64,000 nt of DNA from Malurus cyaneus samueli (lineage: Eukaryota; Chordata; Aves; Passeriformes; Maluridae), in assembly GCA_009741485.1 (NCBI GenBank), contig CM019227.1, positions 11,323,647 to 11,387,646 of the forward strand, read 5' to 3'. The notes under the pieces are model-generated. The model did no database searches. It was not told where the DNA came from and worked only from the letters and a program-made list of their open reading frames with translations. Each line of letters begins with the position of its first letter. Positions within the stretch are counted from its first letter, which is position 1. This document shows, in pieces, positions 12,846-24,270 of this stretch. A program made the position numbers and the translations under genes.

Positions 12846-15257
12846 GAGCGTGATATATTGTGCAGCTCACAGAAGCCCTGTGAGCAATAGGAGAGGGGTA
12901 ATTCTGAGCTGCCTTTTCCTGGTGAGCAGCTGTGGGTTTTGCACACTTTTGCTGTCAGTTTGTAATGCTGAGCACAGCTCTGACCCCCCACACACCCTCT
13001 GCTCCCACAGGACACTGGTGGGGTTCAACTGGTGGAGGGGGCTCATGAAAAACTAACCCCTGTGGTAACTAACGTGAAATATATTGAGGATAATATATTT
13101 TTCATTAAATATATTAAAGGTTAAATCAGAGATTCTGCTGAAACCCTGTGTGAAGTACAATTGAGAGCGGGGGGCACAGATTGCACCACAGAGAGGACAG
13201 GCAAGGGTGCAATGTGGAGATGTGACCTGAACTGTTACAGAGAGTTAAATCAGCACCTAAATAAATCAGAATCTATAGAAGAAAAGAACAGTCCTACCCT
13301 TTATCTATTAATTTGCTTTCTACATATTTGGATAGACCATGAAAGCTACCTAAATGCCCCCTGAAGTCCTTGGCATCTTTAACTTTGACTTGCATATAAC
13401 AGAACTCATCATAAGAACTCAAATACATCCATTTCAAATTAAACCCTCGTGACAATGATTTACAGCCTTGAAAATCCTTTCACCCCCTCTCCCCAAGGGT
13501 GGCACAGCAGGCAGGCAGAGTCAGAGTTCCCCAAAGAATTGTGAAGGGTTTCCTGAGGATCAGCTGTGCTGGGTGTCCTGCAGAGCACTGGAGATGGTGC
13601 TGAAACAACTGAGATGCAGCAGCACAGGGCAGGGGGAAAACAAGCAAGGGCAAAGCAGAGAAACAGAAAACTGGAACTAAGTCCTGGGGAAGGATGAACA
13701 CAGAGGATTATACTGCTGAATGCATCTTCATGACAGGTGAATAATAAACTGTATTTGGTGAAATGCTGCTCTGTTAGCCTTCAATATTTAAAGGATTTGT
13801 GAAGGTTTATTATCAAGGACTGCATTAAAAGAGTCCTCATAGGGTCCACACTCCACCAGCCCATCTCCTGGTGTGGACGTTTTTACTTTCTTTTCTTTCA
13901 AAGTTAGTAAAATAATAAAATAATAGAATCCCCATTTGCTTTACAGAGCTAAAAGAGTAATTAACTGTGGGCGCAAGGGGCAAGAAGAAAGAGACCTCAA
14001 GCTTAAGCTCTTTGATTGCAGAAAGAAGCAGAACTATTATCAGCATTAATGTGGAGAGATCAGCAGACTCAATATGAAGGTATTAAAAATGCACACAATA
14101 TTGATCAACAGGTTTGCCATAATTATGTAGCAGAAGCTAATTCAGCCAACTGTGCTTTCAGACTTTGTGGGTGATGCATCTCCCAGCTCATGAAACACAG
14201 ACTGATGCTATGAATCCTGACTGACAGCTTCCTCTGAGTAATTTGCCACAGCACACTGACATTTTATTAAAGCTCACTGGAAGACACATTGAAATTAGTG
14301 GGGGAGAGTCTCTTGCTTTCAGCAGGCTTTGGATAAAGCAGTAGGTGTTATTTCTGATAAGGTGGTGGGAGAGCCTCTAAAATCCACAGCAGCAGCTTCC
14401 AAATTTCCAGTAAATGAAAATGAGTGGGAGTTGTGCACCTGAGTCTCCCTTTGTGTTTTTGAGCACTTCTTTATTGCACAAAACACTTGTCAGCACAGAA
14501 TGTCAGGAGAGAAGCATGGAAGATGCTTCACCTCTGCTCTGGTACATCTCCCCCAGGTAAATTTGCTCTCTTGTTCCCTTCACTTTCCTTCTCTAGCTTC
14601 CTTTTTCAGTCACCAATTTTCCCCATCTTATCCTCTCTGTCGAACTATTTGCTGCTGCTTCCCCCAGTGGATCCAGGAGCTGTGGCCCTGTGAGCCAGAT
14701 GCAGTTTCTCTCTCACCATCATTCTCAGATTATTCAGCCTTTATGGTTCCAGTTTGCATCGGGAGGGGAACACTTGACAAGAGGAAACAGAACACAGAGT
14801 ATGGGTGATACACAAACCTAAGAATCAGATTGTTTTCCATTCCTATTTGGTTCACGTTTCTATTTACAGGTATTGCAACTTTTTATGCTTTAGAGAGTTA
14901 TTGGCCAGACTCACCCTTTGTTCCCTTTCATGATGCAGATATGTGTTCCTGATCTCCACATTCTCTCTTTGTGCCAAACAGTGATGCCGAAGTGCCTGCT
15001 TCCTTTGATTTTAAGCAAACTCGAGGCAGAACTTAATCCCTGAACCAAACCCAAAGGCCACTGAAATCAAAAGAAATAGTCTTATTAGCTCCAGTGAGAT
15101 CTGAATTAGTCTAGAAAAGGACACTTTCCATGGAAGCTAACATAGGATTGACTCTCTTGTCAAAAAGACACCCCAAAGCACATTTGTTATTAATTCTGCT
15201 TCCTCCTTAATCCCACCCTAAACAGTTCCAGCTTCACTTCACTCTCTCCTTGAAAAG

Positions 15258-15279
15258 TTAAAACCTCCAGAGGTTTTAA
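15258..15279. repeat. Perfect inverted repeat, 10-bp arms
   Basis: The left arm TTAAAACCTC (15258-15267) and right arm GAGGTTTTAA (15270-15279) are exact reverse complements separated by CA. By a rough count, one palindrome of this arm length could occur by chance in 64 kb, so function is not implied. Confidence 0.9.
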
Positions 15280-16245
15280 AGACTCTTTGTCAAAGGATCA
15301 CTGGAGGGACCAGTGGAAATTTAGGCATCATTAATTAGACCAGGAGAATGAATTTCTATAAAAATTGCCCATCTGTGAGTGTTAATTTAGCAGCAAGTAG
15401 TTATTTTTCTCTGCTGGAAAGGTAGATCAAAAGCAAGCTGAGAAAATAAAAGACACAAGAAAATAAGACAGGAAAAACAGTATGAATCTTATCAGTAGAA
15501 AATGTTAATTGCATTTTAAAGCCCTTAGTCACCTAAGCTTCTGTGTACAATAGAAATAGAATAGGCCTAATCATCTCTGCAATTTTTTAAAAAAACAGTG
15601 ATTGCAATTCTATTTGTTGCTTTTCTCTCATTATCTTTACCTGGAGAAATATCAAGCACCTCTAATTTCTGGATATTGTTTTGTCCCTCTTTACCTAATT
15701 CCTCACTCTATGTTCTAATGAGCACACATCCAGAGGTGTGAGCAGCAGTGTGAAATGTGGAACCAGAGGGCTGCAAACCACTGGGGGCAGCTCAGTGCTG
15801 GGCAAAGGAGCTCCACCAAAGCCTCAGGCCACAGGATATCAGCATGAATCCCACAATCACACCTTCCCCAGGACACCCCTGCACACCCCTTCAGAGCAGA
15901 GGCTGCCAAGGTGCACGGGGAATGAGCCAAAATGTCCCTTCAGAGCAGGGGGGACTTCACTTGTTATTGCTGTGGGTTTCATTGACAGACACTGTAGGAC
16001 AATAAACAGGGTCTCAGCATCATCTCTCTCTCTGCCTTCATCAGCTCGTCTGGGAAGAGCTGCAGGATCTCAGAAAGCCCACACCCATTTGATGATTGTG
16101 TGGGATTGGCTCAGAAATGGGTATTTCTTTGGCAGGGGACAGAAGCACTGCATGTGTGCACTGAGTGAAACCAAGGGCCCTTGTGCCACAGGCTGCTGCA
16201 AGGCTGCTGCATGAGATATTCAAACAGAAACCCACACGCCTGGAG

Positions 16246-16283
16246 GCCTTAGTGGGTCACCTCAGCCTTAGTGGGTCACCTCA
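16246..16283. repeat. 19-bp perfect tandem duplication
   Basis: The unit GCCTTAGTGGGTCACCTCA occurs at 16246-16264 and is repeated exactly at 16265-16283. It lies about 250 bp upstream of the larger minisatellite but shares no obvious sequence with it. Confidence 0.95.
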
Positions 16284-16533
16284 ACCTCACCAGTTCAGGC
16301 CTCTCTTTGGGATGTAATTAAATAAGAGCAAAATGGTCTGAACCTGCTAATGGCTTCACACCGCCCAGAAAGAAATCACTGAATGGCCCTGGGCTGCCTG
16401 CTGTGATCAGAAACAGCTCTGCCTTGATTGGGGCACCTCATTTGGCAGAGAGGCTAACGGGGTACAAGCCCTGGAACTGAGCAGCATTAAAGGGAAATAA
16501 TCTCAGAACACTCAGCTGTAAACATTGGTGCAC

Positions 16534-16820
16534 GGTAAAAGGATCCCAGAGGGCACAGCCACTGCTAGAAAGGGTAAAAGGATCCCAGAGGGCACAGCCA
16601 CTGCTAGAAAGGGTAAAAGGATCCCAGAGGGCACAGCCACTGCTAGGGAGGGGTAAAAGGATCCCAGAGTGCCAAGAAAGGGTAAAAGGATCCCAGAGGG
16701 CACAGCCACTGCTAGGGAGGGGTAAAAGGATCCCAAAGTGCCAGTGAAGGGTAAAAGGATCCCAGAGTGCACAGCCACTGCCAGGGGAGGGTAAAAGGAT
16801 CCCAGAGTGCACAGCCACTC
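16534..16820. repeat. Minisatellite, eight units, with 69-bp dimer structure
   Basis: Eight head-to-tail units each begin GGTAAAAGGATCCCA. Unit lengths are 39 (16534-16572), 39 (16573-16611), 40 (16612-16651), 29 (16652-16680), 40 (16681-16720), 29 (16721-16749), 40 (16750-16789) and a partial last unit from 16790. Long units carry CACAGCCACTGC, and the short 29-bp units lack it. Units 3+4 and 5+6 form a repeated 69-bp dimer in which the long halves are identical and the short halves differ at three bases. Every unit contains GGATCC, the BamHI site. Antisense open frames across it reflect the stop-free unit and are not taken as coding. Confidence 0.97.
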
Positions 16821-19657
16821 TCTCCTGGAACACCCACAGACCATCTGGTCAAGCTGGCTGGCGTTGGGAGCTGAGGGCAGTTATCTGGAGGGGAATCTAC
16901 AGGGCTCATGGTTTGTTCCATCCACACACATGCCATGAAGCTGCTTTGTGAGTCAAACTCTAAATATTTGAAAGTTAGTAGAAAAATCTCTCCTCGGGTG
17001 AGATTATTCAACCTCTGCCTGTCTGCAGCTCGGTGACAGGATCTCCACCCTCCTCAGGCCAAGCTTCACTGCTTCCTTTCTGTTTCAAATCTCCGGGGAA
17101 ATCTCCATCAGGTGCTGACTGTGTGAGGCTGCAGTTTATCCTGAACCTGCACATGACTGTTTTTAGTCTCCACTCATGGCCAGGTGTGTTTAGCAAGAGC
17201 AGCTCTCTCCAGAGCCCTGTGCCCTGCAGTGCTGCTGAGCTAGGACACCACTGGTACCCAGTCCCTGGGAGATGCTTCCCTCCTCACATCTGTCATTCAG
17301 CTGTCCCTGTCCCTGACAGCCACAATTGGTTCTCTGGGCTGTTAATGGTGGGATTTGGTAATAAAGTCCATGTTATTTGATTCTGAACAGGCAATTAGAC
17401 TTCCTCATTTCGTTTTTAGGGCTTTAACTGCCTGACTTGTCACTAATGTGAATCAACCAGCATCCCACTACCATTAATGCCAGTGCAATGTGCACAGTAA
17501 CTTTGATGTAATATATCACAGGCAGCTCATCTCTACATCATTCACCTTTTTTTTTTGGCCCCAAATTGGTCTTATGGTAGGATCACACGTTCCCTAATTA
17601 ACACCTTCTTTCCATGGTTACTAATGAGTGTGTTGATACCACTTCTTCAGCTGCCTCTATTATAATAAAGTCTTGTGGGTATATCCAGCTCCAACTGCCT
17701 GCTTTAATTAAGACACAGATGTCACTGACTTTCACTTAACGCTTAACAGACACACAGTCCCCCTGGATGAGAAGTGAGGAAGGAAAATGCTTTGTCTTTT
17801 GATTCTTTCTTCATTATGCATGGCAGCATTCTGGGAAATGTCTTGGATAAGGCACCAAGAAGTGAGATTGGTAACTGCAGAGCAGCACCTGGGAGGAGGT
17901 CAGCCTTGGAGTTTTTTTAAGCAAAATGGGATTAAGGAAGAACACGGTGAATTTCTGAAGGGTACACAGGAAAAATTTACAGAGAAGATTCAAACAAATC
18001 ACAGACACAACACTCACATTCAATAAGACTCATCAGGTTCAACTGTGGCACTTTCTACAACTTCACCAGAAATTAGAAACAGTCAGTTGTGTTCATTTCA
18101 TGTTTTGAGGGGGTTGCCCACTATCAACAGAAAGCTTTGTCAGACTTTGAGAGCACTGGATCATGGAAGGGAAGGTTTTCTGTAAATGAGATTTCATGAG
18201 AAAAGGCAGAACACAAAATGGAAATGCAACGTCTGCTACAGAGAACTTTTCAGTCAACTACCACAGGATCTGTGCTCTTCAAAGCCATCTTCAAGCTGAT
18301 CCTTCAGGAGGCTACAAAGATGGAAATCAGTAGCATTTGACTGCATAGTCTTACCTTTTTATTAACTATTTTTCTTCAGATCTTCAAAGGATGACACATC
18401 CTGAATTCTCCACTGGCTTTTTCTTCCCTTCTGTGGCCTCTACCAGGGAGAAAAAAAAAGCAATCCAAAACACCAAAAACCTGCTCCACATTATCACAGC
18501 CCTTGGTGTCCATGCTGCAGACTCTCTATCAGACCAGCCCTCCCTTTGGTTACATACTGCAGGAAGTGACTCCTGGCAAAGGAAAGAAAAAGCTTCACTT
18601 TCATAAATAATCCAATTTTTAGGGGCAGATCATCACATCTGGACTTAAGACAGTAAGTGACAGGGACTATAAACTGGAAAATAAAAGATTTTGTGGCCTT
18701 TGTATCCTGTAGGCAGGATAAATCCTTCCAATTACACAAGATCCTGGCTAAAGTCATTACTTGCTGTTCAGAAGTCTTACAGCATTTTTCATTCTTTGCT
18801 AAATTTATCACACTAAATCCCTTCCCTCTGATCAAAGTCTTCTGGGATACAGAAGCTGAAAGATATAAAAGTGCTTTGATCCAAGGGGACTCTGATGAAA
18901 ACAGGCTCCAGTAGTACAACCTCTTAATTGTTACCATAACTCAGCACGATCCTATCTCAATGTCATCAGCAACAAAACACTCCTCCACAGGAAACACTGA
19001 TTTAGGGGCTCCACCCATTCTCTCACGTGCATTCACAGGTGTTGCTGAGAACCTTCTTCAGAGGTTCCTCAAAATAACCAATTTTCAAACTACTGTGCTT
19101 TTTTGAATACAGATTCTCCTGTGTTACACCTCACCACCTTGACCAAAGAGTGAAAAACCACCTACATGGCAATACTTCACATTTTAAAGAGTAGGGCTGG
19201 CTTCCCAGCGGAGGGCCAGCTCAAAAATCAATTCTATCAATTGGAAACAACACAGGAGTTAATGTATTTTTTATTTTCCCTTGTGTCTTAGAGACATTCA
19301 AGGAATACAATGTCAGCTGAGGGGAGAGAGCAGCAATCAACAATACAAAAATCAGCTTGTCAGTCTGAGATCCTGCCTATCGATCACTTCCATAGCCAGA
19401 CGATACATTCAATATCAAACTCAAAATGCTAATTCAGACAGGCATTCCCCAGCTGGGCTATTGCTGTCCATTACATCCCTGGCATTTTTTAATAGATGTT
19501 TTAATTATCTGAATTTTGCAAGACTTTCTGTATGTATTTCAAATGGAAGAGACAGCACCAGAGGTTTCTTGGACTTGCTTCTTGAGCCAGCAGAACCTTC
19601 CTGGAATTCTCCCTGCCTTTCTCACCTGCAGCAGCAATTCCTCTGTGCTCAAGTTAC

Positions 19658-19677
19658 TTTTTTTTTTTTTTTATTTT
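19658..19677. repeat. Poly-T run
   Basis: A run of fifteen T is followed by ATTTT. On the minus strand it reads as an A-tail-like tract, but no recognisable retrotransposed sequence precedes it, so it is recorded only as low-complexity DNA. Confidence 0.9.
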
Positions 19678-20178
19678 AGTATTTCTTTCTGATGGGAGTA
19701 TCAGTAGATGACATTCCTCGTGCCTGTGCCTCCTTCAGGTGCAAATACAGAATATCTCATGGCAAACCAGCTAATTACACCACTATTCCCTTGCTGTAGA
19801 TAGCACTAAGGCTTCAATTAAAATATAATTTCTGAACAACTGCATTAGCCCAGTAAATTTCTGAATTTGAGGAGACACAGGTGGGAATTAAAAAGTTATT
19901 TCTTCGCCCATCTTTTTGGGAAGAAGCGCACTGAGTATTGAGGACCAGCATTTCCAAACTGGTGACTGATTTTTGCGGGGCTGCTGTGCTGGAGAGCCCA
20001 GCTGGAGCTCACAGACCTCATCTACCAGAAGCACCAATTACACACCAGTCCCACTGAGTCATTAGGAGCTGAAGGTTATCAGCATTCCTAAAAAATTAAT
20101 TAAGGGAGAACAAAATGAATCCGCTGTGATAATTTGGGCAGGCAAAAATAAGGGATTGCTTTGGAAAAAGCACGGCCC

Positions 20179-20240
20179 ACCTCTCACCCAAGGTCACACA
20201 GCACATTCACTGCACAAGAAAGAACTAAGTCCAGGCTTCT
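20179..20240 (-). mobile_element. Possible MIR-type SINE fragment
   Basis: The plus strand reads CCCAAGGTCACACAGC, then a spacer, then GAACTAAGTCCAGGCTTCT. This order matches the antisense of the MIR-family tRNA-derived SINE, where the same box is followed by a segment reading roughly GAACCCAGGTCT. MIR copies are ancient and degraded in all amniotes. No poly-A tail or target-site duplication is visible, as expected for such age. It could also be a chance match. Confidence 0.4.
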
Positions 20241-21590
20241 AATGGTGTACAAAGTGAGATATTTATATACACATTTATGTGGCAGAACTGGATGGAGACT
20301 GGGCAAATGATCCAGCCCTGGGCTTTGCAGGATGCTGTCCCTCGTGCTTAATTTGAGTGACACTGATGAAGCATCATCAGCTCTTCATAATCATCCCTAC
20401 CCCTGTAGACTCTGGAGTACAGGATATTGATGAGGCCACTTAGGAAATACACATGGGCTCCTTGTCTGGGCTGCAAAAAATCAAAATAACCATGATTCCC
20501 TTTTCTTTTTTAATTTTTTAAATTGTTTCTTTGAAGCATGAAAACATAAAAAGAGGAGGGACAAATTTTTAAAGTTGGCTGCAAAGAGAGACAAAAACAT
20601 AATTTACATATACAGGTGTGATTTTCTGATAACAAGCAAAAATATCTCCAATCCAAACATTCAATAACTAGATTTCTTCCCCCTATTGATACTTAAAAAT
20701 ATACATAATATTATTTCCTGATGAGCCTACCCAAGGATCATTGTTTCTACATAAGCAGTGCTCCTGTGAAATAAGATTTGCCAATCAGACCCCTGATGAA
20801 AAGCAAAGCAAACAGTTACTGATTTTTTAAGTTCCTGAACCTGGCATTTTCAGACAAACATCATGGAAATTTTGAATGAAGAAAAATTAATGCTAAAGGT
20901 CAGATGCAATAAACACTGGGAAAATGTCTGAAAATCTGAACATCAATGTTTAGAGCCAAATAAACTTCCTCCAACTGACACTCAGTGATACACAAATAGA
21001 TTTAAAGAGACTTCCTCATTTAGAAACATTGAAATATGTGTATAAAGGGAAATAAATGGGTTAACTTTCATTTTATATGCCTTTTTCTATTATTCATAGT
21101 TCCTTTGCATAAAGCTGTTTACATGTAAGCCCTTATAGATTTTCTATTTTCCACCATTAGTATTACAATTGAAATTAATTATAGGTCACATGCTGATATA
21201 AATTAGGATAGCTATTGAAAAACAAGATACAGAAAAAATAGCACTGAACACTGAGGCAATAAGGTGCTCTGTCTTTGTCTGCCTGACAAAAAGCGTGTTG
21301 GAAATTTTCTTTTCTAAAAGAGAGTGAGAATATCTGTTGACAAAATAATCTTTTTCCACTGAAAAGCATCACTTCCCTTCACCAAAATATATCCATTAAG
21401 ACTAATCCTCACACAGCAAGAGAACAAATGCTACATGAAACTACACCTTAAATGTCTGATATATTCCCAAAAATAAGAACTTTTGACTGCTTTAATACTG
21501 TGGTACAATGCATTTGCTTCATTCTATTGAAAATGAATTTGTGACAACCAAAAATGGAATTGTGACATCATAAATTGATTTTTCTTTTAA

Positions 21591-22560
21591 ATTTAGTATT
21601 AAATATTGGTCCTGTGCCTTGTCAACACAGTTCAGACAACACAACAGAAAGCCCAGCCTCAAGACTCCTCTCTGAATGAGCTTCCAAACCCTGCTGGTGA
21701 ACTCCAAACTTTCCAGCTATCCCAGAAAGTATCAGAATGCCTGCAAATTACACAGGAAAATGCCCCTTTCTGTGTAACCAGACCCCATAGCCAGTCCCCA
21801 TCCTTGCTGTGCAGTTCCCAGCTGTGCAGGACTCCCAGCCCTGGGTGCCCCTCCAGGTTATTCACCAGTCTGTGCTGTGCTTGTGCTCTGCCTGGGGAGG
21901 AGGTGACTGATTTTAAAGCTATTTATGAAAGTTCATCTACAATGGCAGCCAGCTGCTTTACCTGACCCTATATCCTCTTGCTTCTCCCTTTATACTGATA
22001 AATTCCTCTCTAGAACCCCAAGCTGGTCAACACTTGTGAGAAACATTCCTTTGTGTCAGATCTCCCTCGAGTGCATTTTTCACCAAGCCCAGCACAGTGT
22101 GTGATGGTCTGCAAGAGCCAAGCCTCAGTAACACCCTGCAATTTGTGTTTTCCTGTAATCCCCTCTGATTGCTGGCTGCTGCCCCTCATTCTGCACTGCA
22201 GAACCGCAGCCTCTGTTATTTACCAGCAGCGATTTCAGCATCACTCAAACCCCAGATTCCCCTGGCAATGTTTGCATGGGGCACAGCTCACACTCAGGGG
22301 CTCCAACCCCACCCTCACATGCAGAACCTGCCCAGCTCTGCCCCTGGCACTGCCCCTGCTCAGACTGAGCTCCAGAGCAGCCCTGGCACAGGCACAGAGC
22401 CATGGGGTGGCTTTAGGTACCTGAAACCAGACAGATCAACCCAAAACTCACACCACTTGGGGATTAAGTGAGCTTCACATTTCCCTCCAGGCTGCCTCTG
22501 GTCACCCCACTCGCTTTTCCAGCATGAGTCATGCTCTTTCCCAATCAGTTTCACACACAA
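21591..22560. other. GC-richer non-coding block
   Basis: This is another CpG-poor, GC-richer block, with frames of up to 123 codons (22053-22424 plus) overlapping on both strands. It is rich in CAGC, CTGC and CCCAG words. No domain, repeat array or RNA gene is recognised. Confidence 0.5.
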
Positions 22561-24258
22561 AAGTGGTTGTTGGTTATTGTCTTGGGGATTTTTTTTTTTT
22601 CCTGAAGAAGCTTTTCCTAAAGCTCCAGCTATTAATTTGATGAAAAAGGTGCTAGAAATTACAGAAAATATCAGCATCAATCCACATAAAATTCCACAGT
22701 ATTTTTATTCCCAACTCACTCAGGCCATCATGTGTGTTTTTCACAGGCACACTTTTAGCCACTCAGTTTTCCTCTGTCAGGTTTTAGTGGCACCTGTTTC
22801 TCCTGCTCTTATTTTGGATATTCCTCATATTTTTCATTGCTCTCCAGAGAACAGGCAGTCAAGTCTTAAAAAAATGTGTATTTGTCTAAGTGATCAGTAC
22901 CAAGTACATGTTTGCAAAAATGGACCTTAATGTGTGACAAAACCCAGCTGTATAGAAATTATAAAATAGGCAATTATTATTCTAATAATAAACAGAACCT
23001 CTAAAAGGGAAGAATACATATTAATCTTTTGCTGGAATCGTTGAATATTTGTTAGGTCCGAAGAATTAACTCCTTGGAAGGTTTCTGGTATTGGTGTTGC
23101 TACAGCAACATCTCTATAGAAACATCACGTGAGGATAAACAGCCTGGTCAGAGCAATGTTTTCTGATAGATGTGACCCCAATAAACTCATATCAAAGGTG
23201 CAGATAAACTGCTTTCAACAGCAGAAGGGCTCTCAGGGAAGGCAGGTTCCAGCAGCAAGGGGCAGGTGAGACACAGAGAGGAAAATTCCTCAGCACTGGG
23301 ACATGGAAGCCACTGAGGCAGCACTCAGGGCAGCTGGGGCAGGACTGACCCCAAAGCAAACAAATGTCAAATTTACCTTTCCCTTCAAGCCCACAGAAGA
23401 AGCTGAAACTAAACCCTGCATATGGAAGGTGATATTGGGAAGCCTGTTTCTTTCAAGTTCTTCCATTTCCTTATGAAGTTTTTTATTCAAGAAGCAATTA
23501 AAGTTTCACAAAAACAAAACTTCCCAAACATGAATTGCTCCCCATGCATAAAACACCTCACTCTTAACAAAAGTGTGGTGCCTTGCATCAATAAAAGAGT
23601 GAATTCTATTCCAGCGTAATGAAAGGGAAACATACTAAATGTATTCTCCAGTATTAAAATCCTTTTCCTTTTTTTTTCAGAAGAGCTCTTTTCCCTCTTG
23701 CTGCTTTAATAAAAGATGGCAAGAGGCCCTCAGAACAGCAGAGCTGCAGTGCTGGGCTGTCTGCAGGAACAATCATCCCATCAACCCCTGCCCTGTGCTC
23801 CCCTAAGCCCCCAAAACTCCACCACGGCCCCACAGAAGACTTTTCATATCCACAGGAGGTCTTTGTGCTTACTGAAGAAATTGTGAGAAATAAAAGGAGC
23901 TCCCAAACTTATCGCTCTTTTCTGCGACTGCCGCCTGCAAAAATGTTTGAAATTTGACAGCAGAGTTTTGAGAACTGGTTTCCAAGTTGACAACATAAAA
24001 AAAAATACGTTTTAAATGCAAGAACATCCTTATCATTTGAAATGACAGTTTACTTGTTATACTGGCAGTGATACTTGTCAGCTTTCAGTGGCACAGGTGG
24101 ATAACTAAGAATACCTCGTATTTGTGCAGAAAGAGAGACATATTCTGCTGTCAGAAATTATTAACTGTAGTTAAAACTTTACATTTGTTTCAAGACTTTA
24201 ATTTTCTCTCCTTTTAATTCTTCTTTGACCTAAAATAAAGTTTGGTGCTGGGAAAAGC

Positions 24259-24270
24259 ATTTGCATATGC
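24259..24270. promoter_or_regulatory. Octamer overlapping a GCATATGC palindrome
   Basis: ATTTGCAT at 24259-24266 overlaps GCATATGC at 24263-24270, and the flanks AGCAT and ATGCT make a wider imperfect dyad. POU factors are known to bind such words singly or as dimers. A function here is unproven. Confidence 0.25.

Larger units (their letters stand above)
12781..15700. other. AT-rich non-coding stretch with paired octamers and a palindrome
   Basis: The stretch has two ATTTGCAT octamers at 12808 and 12838, a pyrimidine-rich tract at about 14558-14670, and a perfect 22-bp palindrome at 15258-15279. Frames are all about 100 codons or less and have no recognisable product. The 14090-14290 part has conserved-element-like texture without proof. 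Confidence 0.5.
15701..17340. other. GC-richer block with tandem repeat cluster
   Basis: This CpG-poor, GC-richer block contains two separate tandem arrays (16246-16283 and 16534-16820). Frames on both strands reach 158 codons (15738-16214 plus). Three minus-strand frames (16438-16833, 16512-16844, 16712-17011) are created by the minisatellite, whose unit lacks stop codons in two of the three antisense frames. I see no domain and no gene. Confidence 0.55.
17341..21590. other. AT-rich non-coding stretch
   Basis: This is AT-rich sequence with a poly-T run at 19658-19672 and a possible old SINE at 20179-20240. Frames reach 147 codons (18494-18937 minus) with no recognisable product. The 17395-17720 part has many TAAT/ATTA words and resembles conserved non-coding DNA in texture only. 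Confidence 0.5.

Noticed and set aside
14558..14680. Pyrimidine-rich tract ending CCCCCAG as a splice acceptor
   Set aside because: The sequence after it gives no recognisable exon, and such tracts are common by chance in this composition.
15738..16214. 158-codon plus-strand frame
   Set aside because: It lies in a GC-richer block with several other frames open on both strands and has no recognised domain.
17480..17500. CAGTGCAATG word as a miR-130-type microRNA
   Set aside because: Only the seed-like word is present. No matching hairpin arm could be seen nearby.
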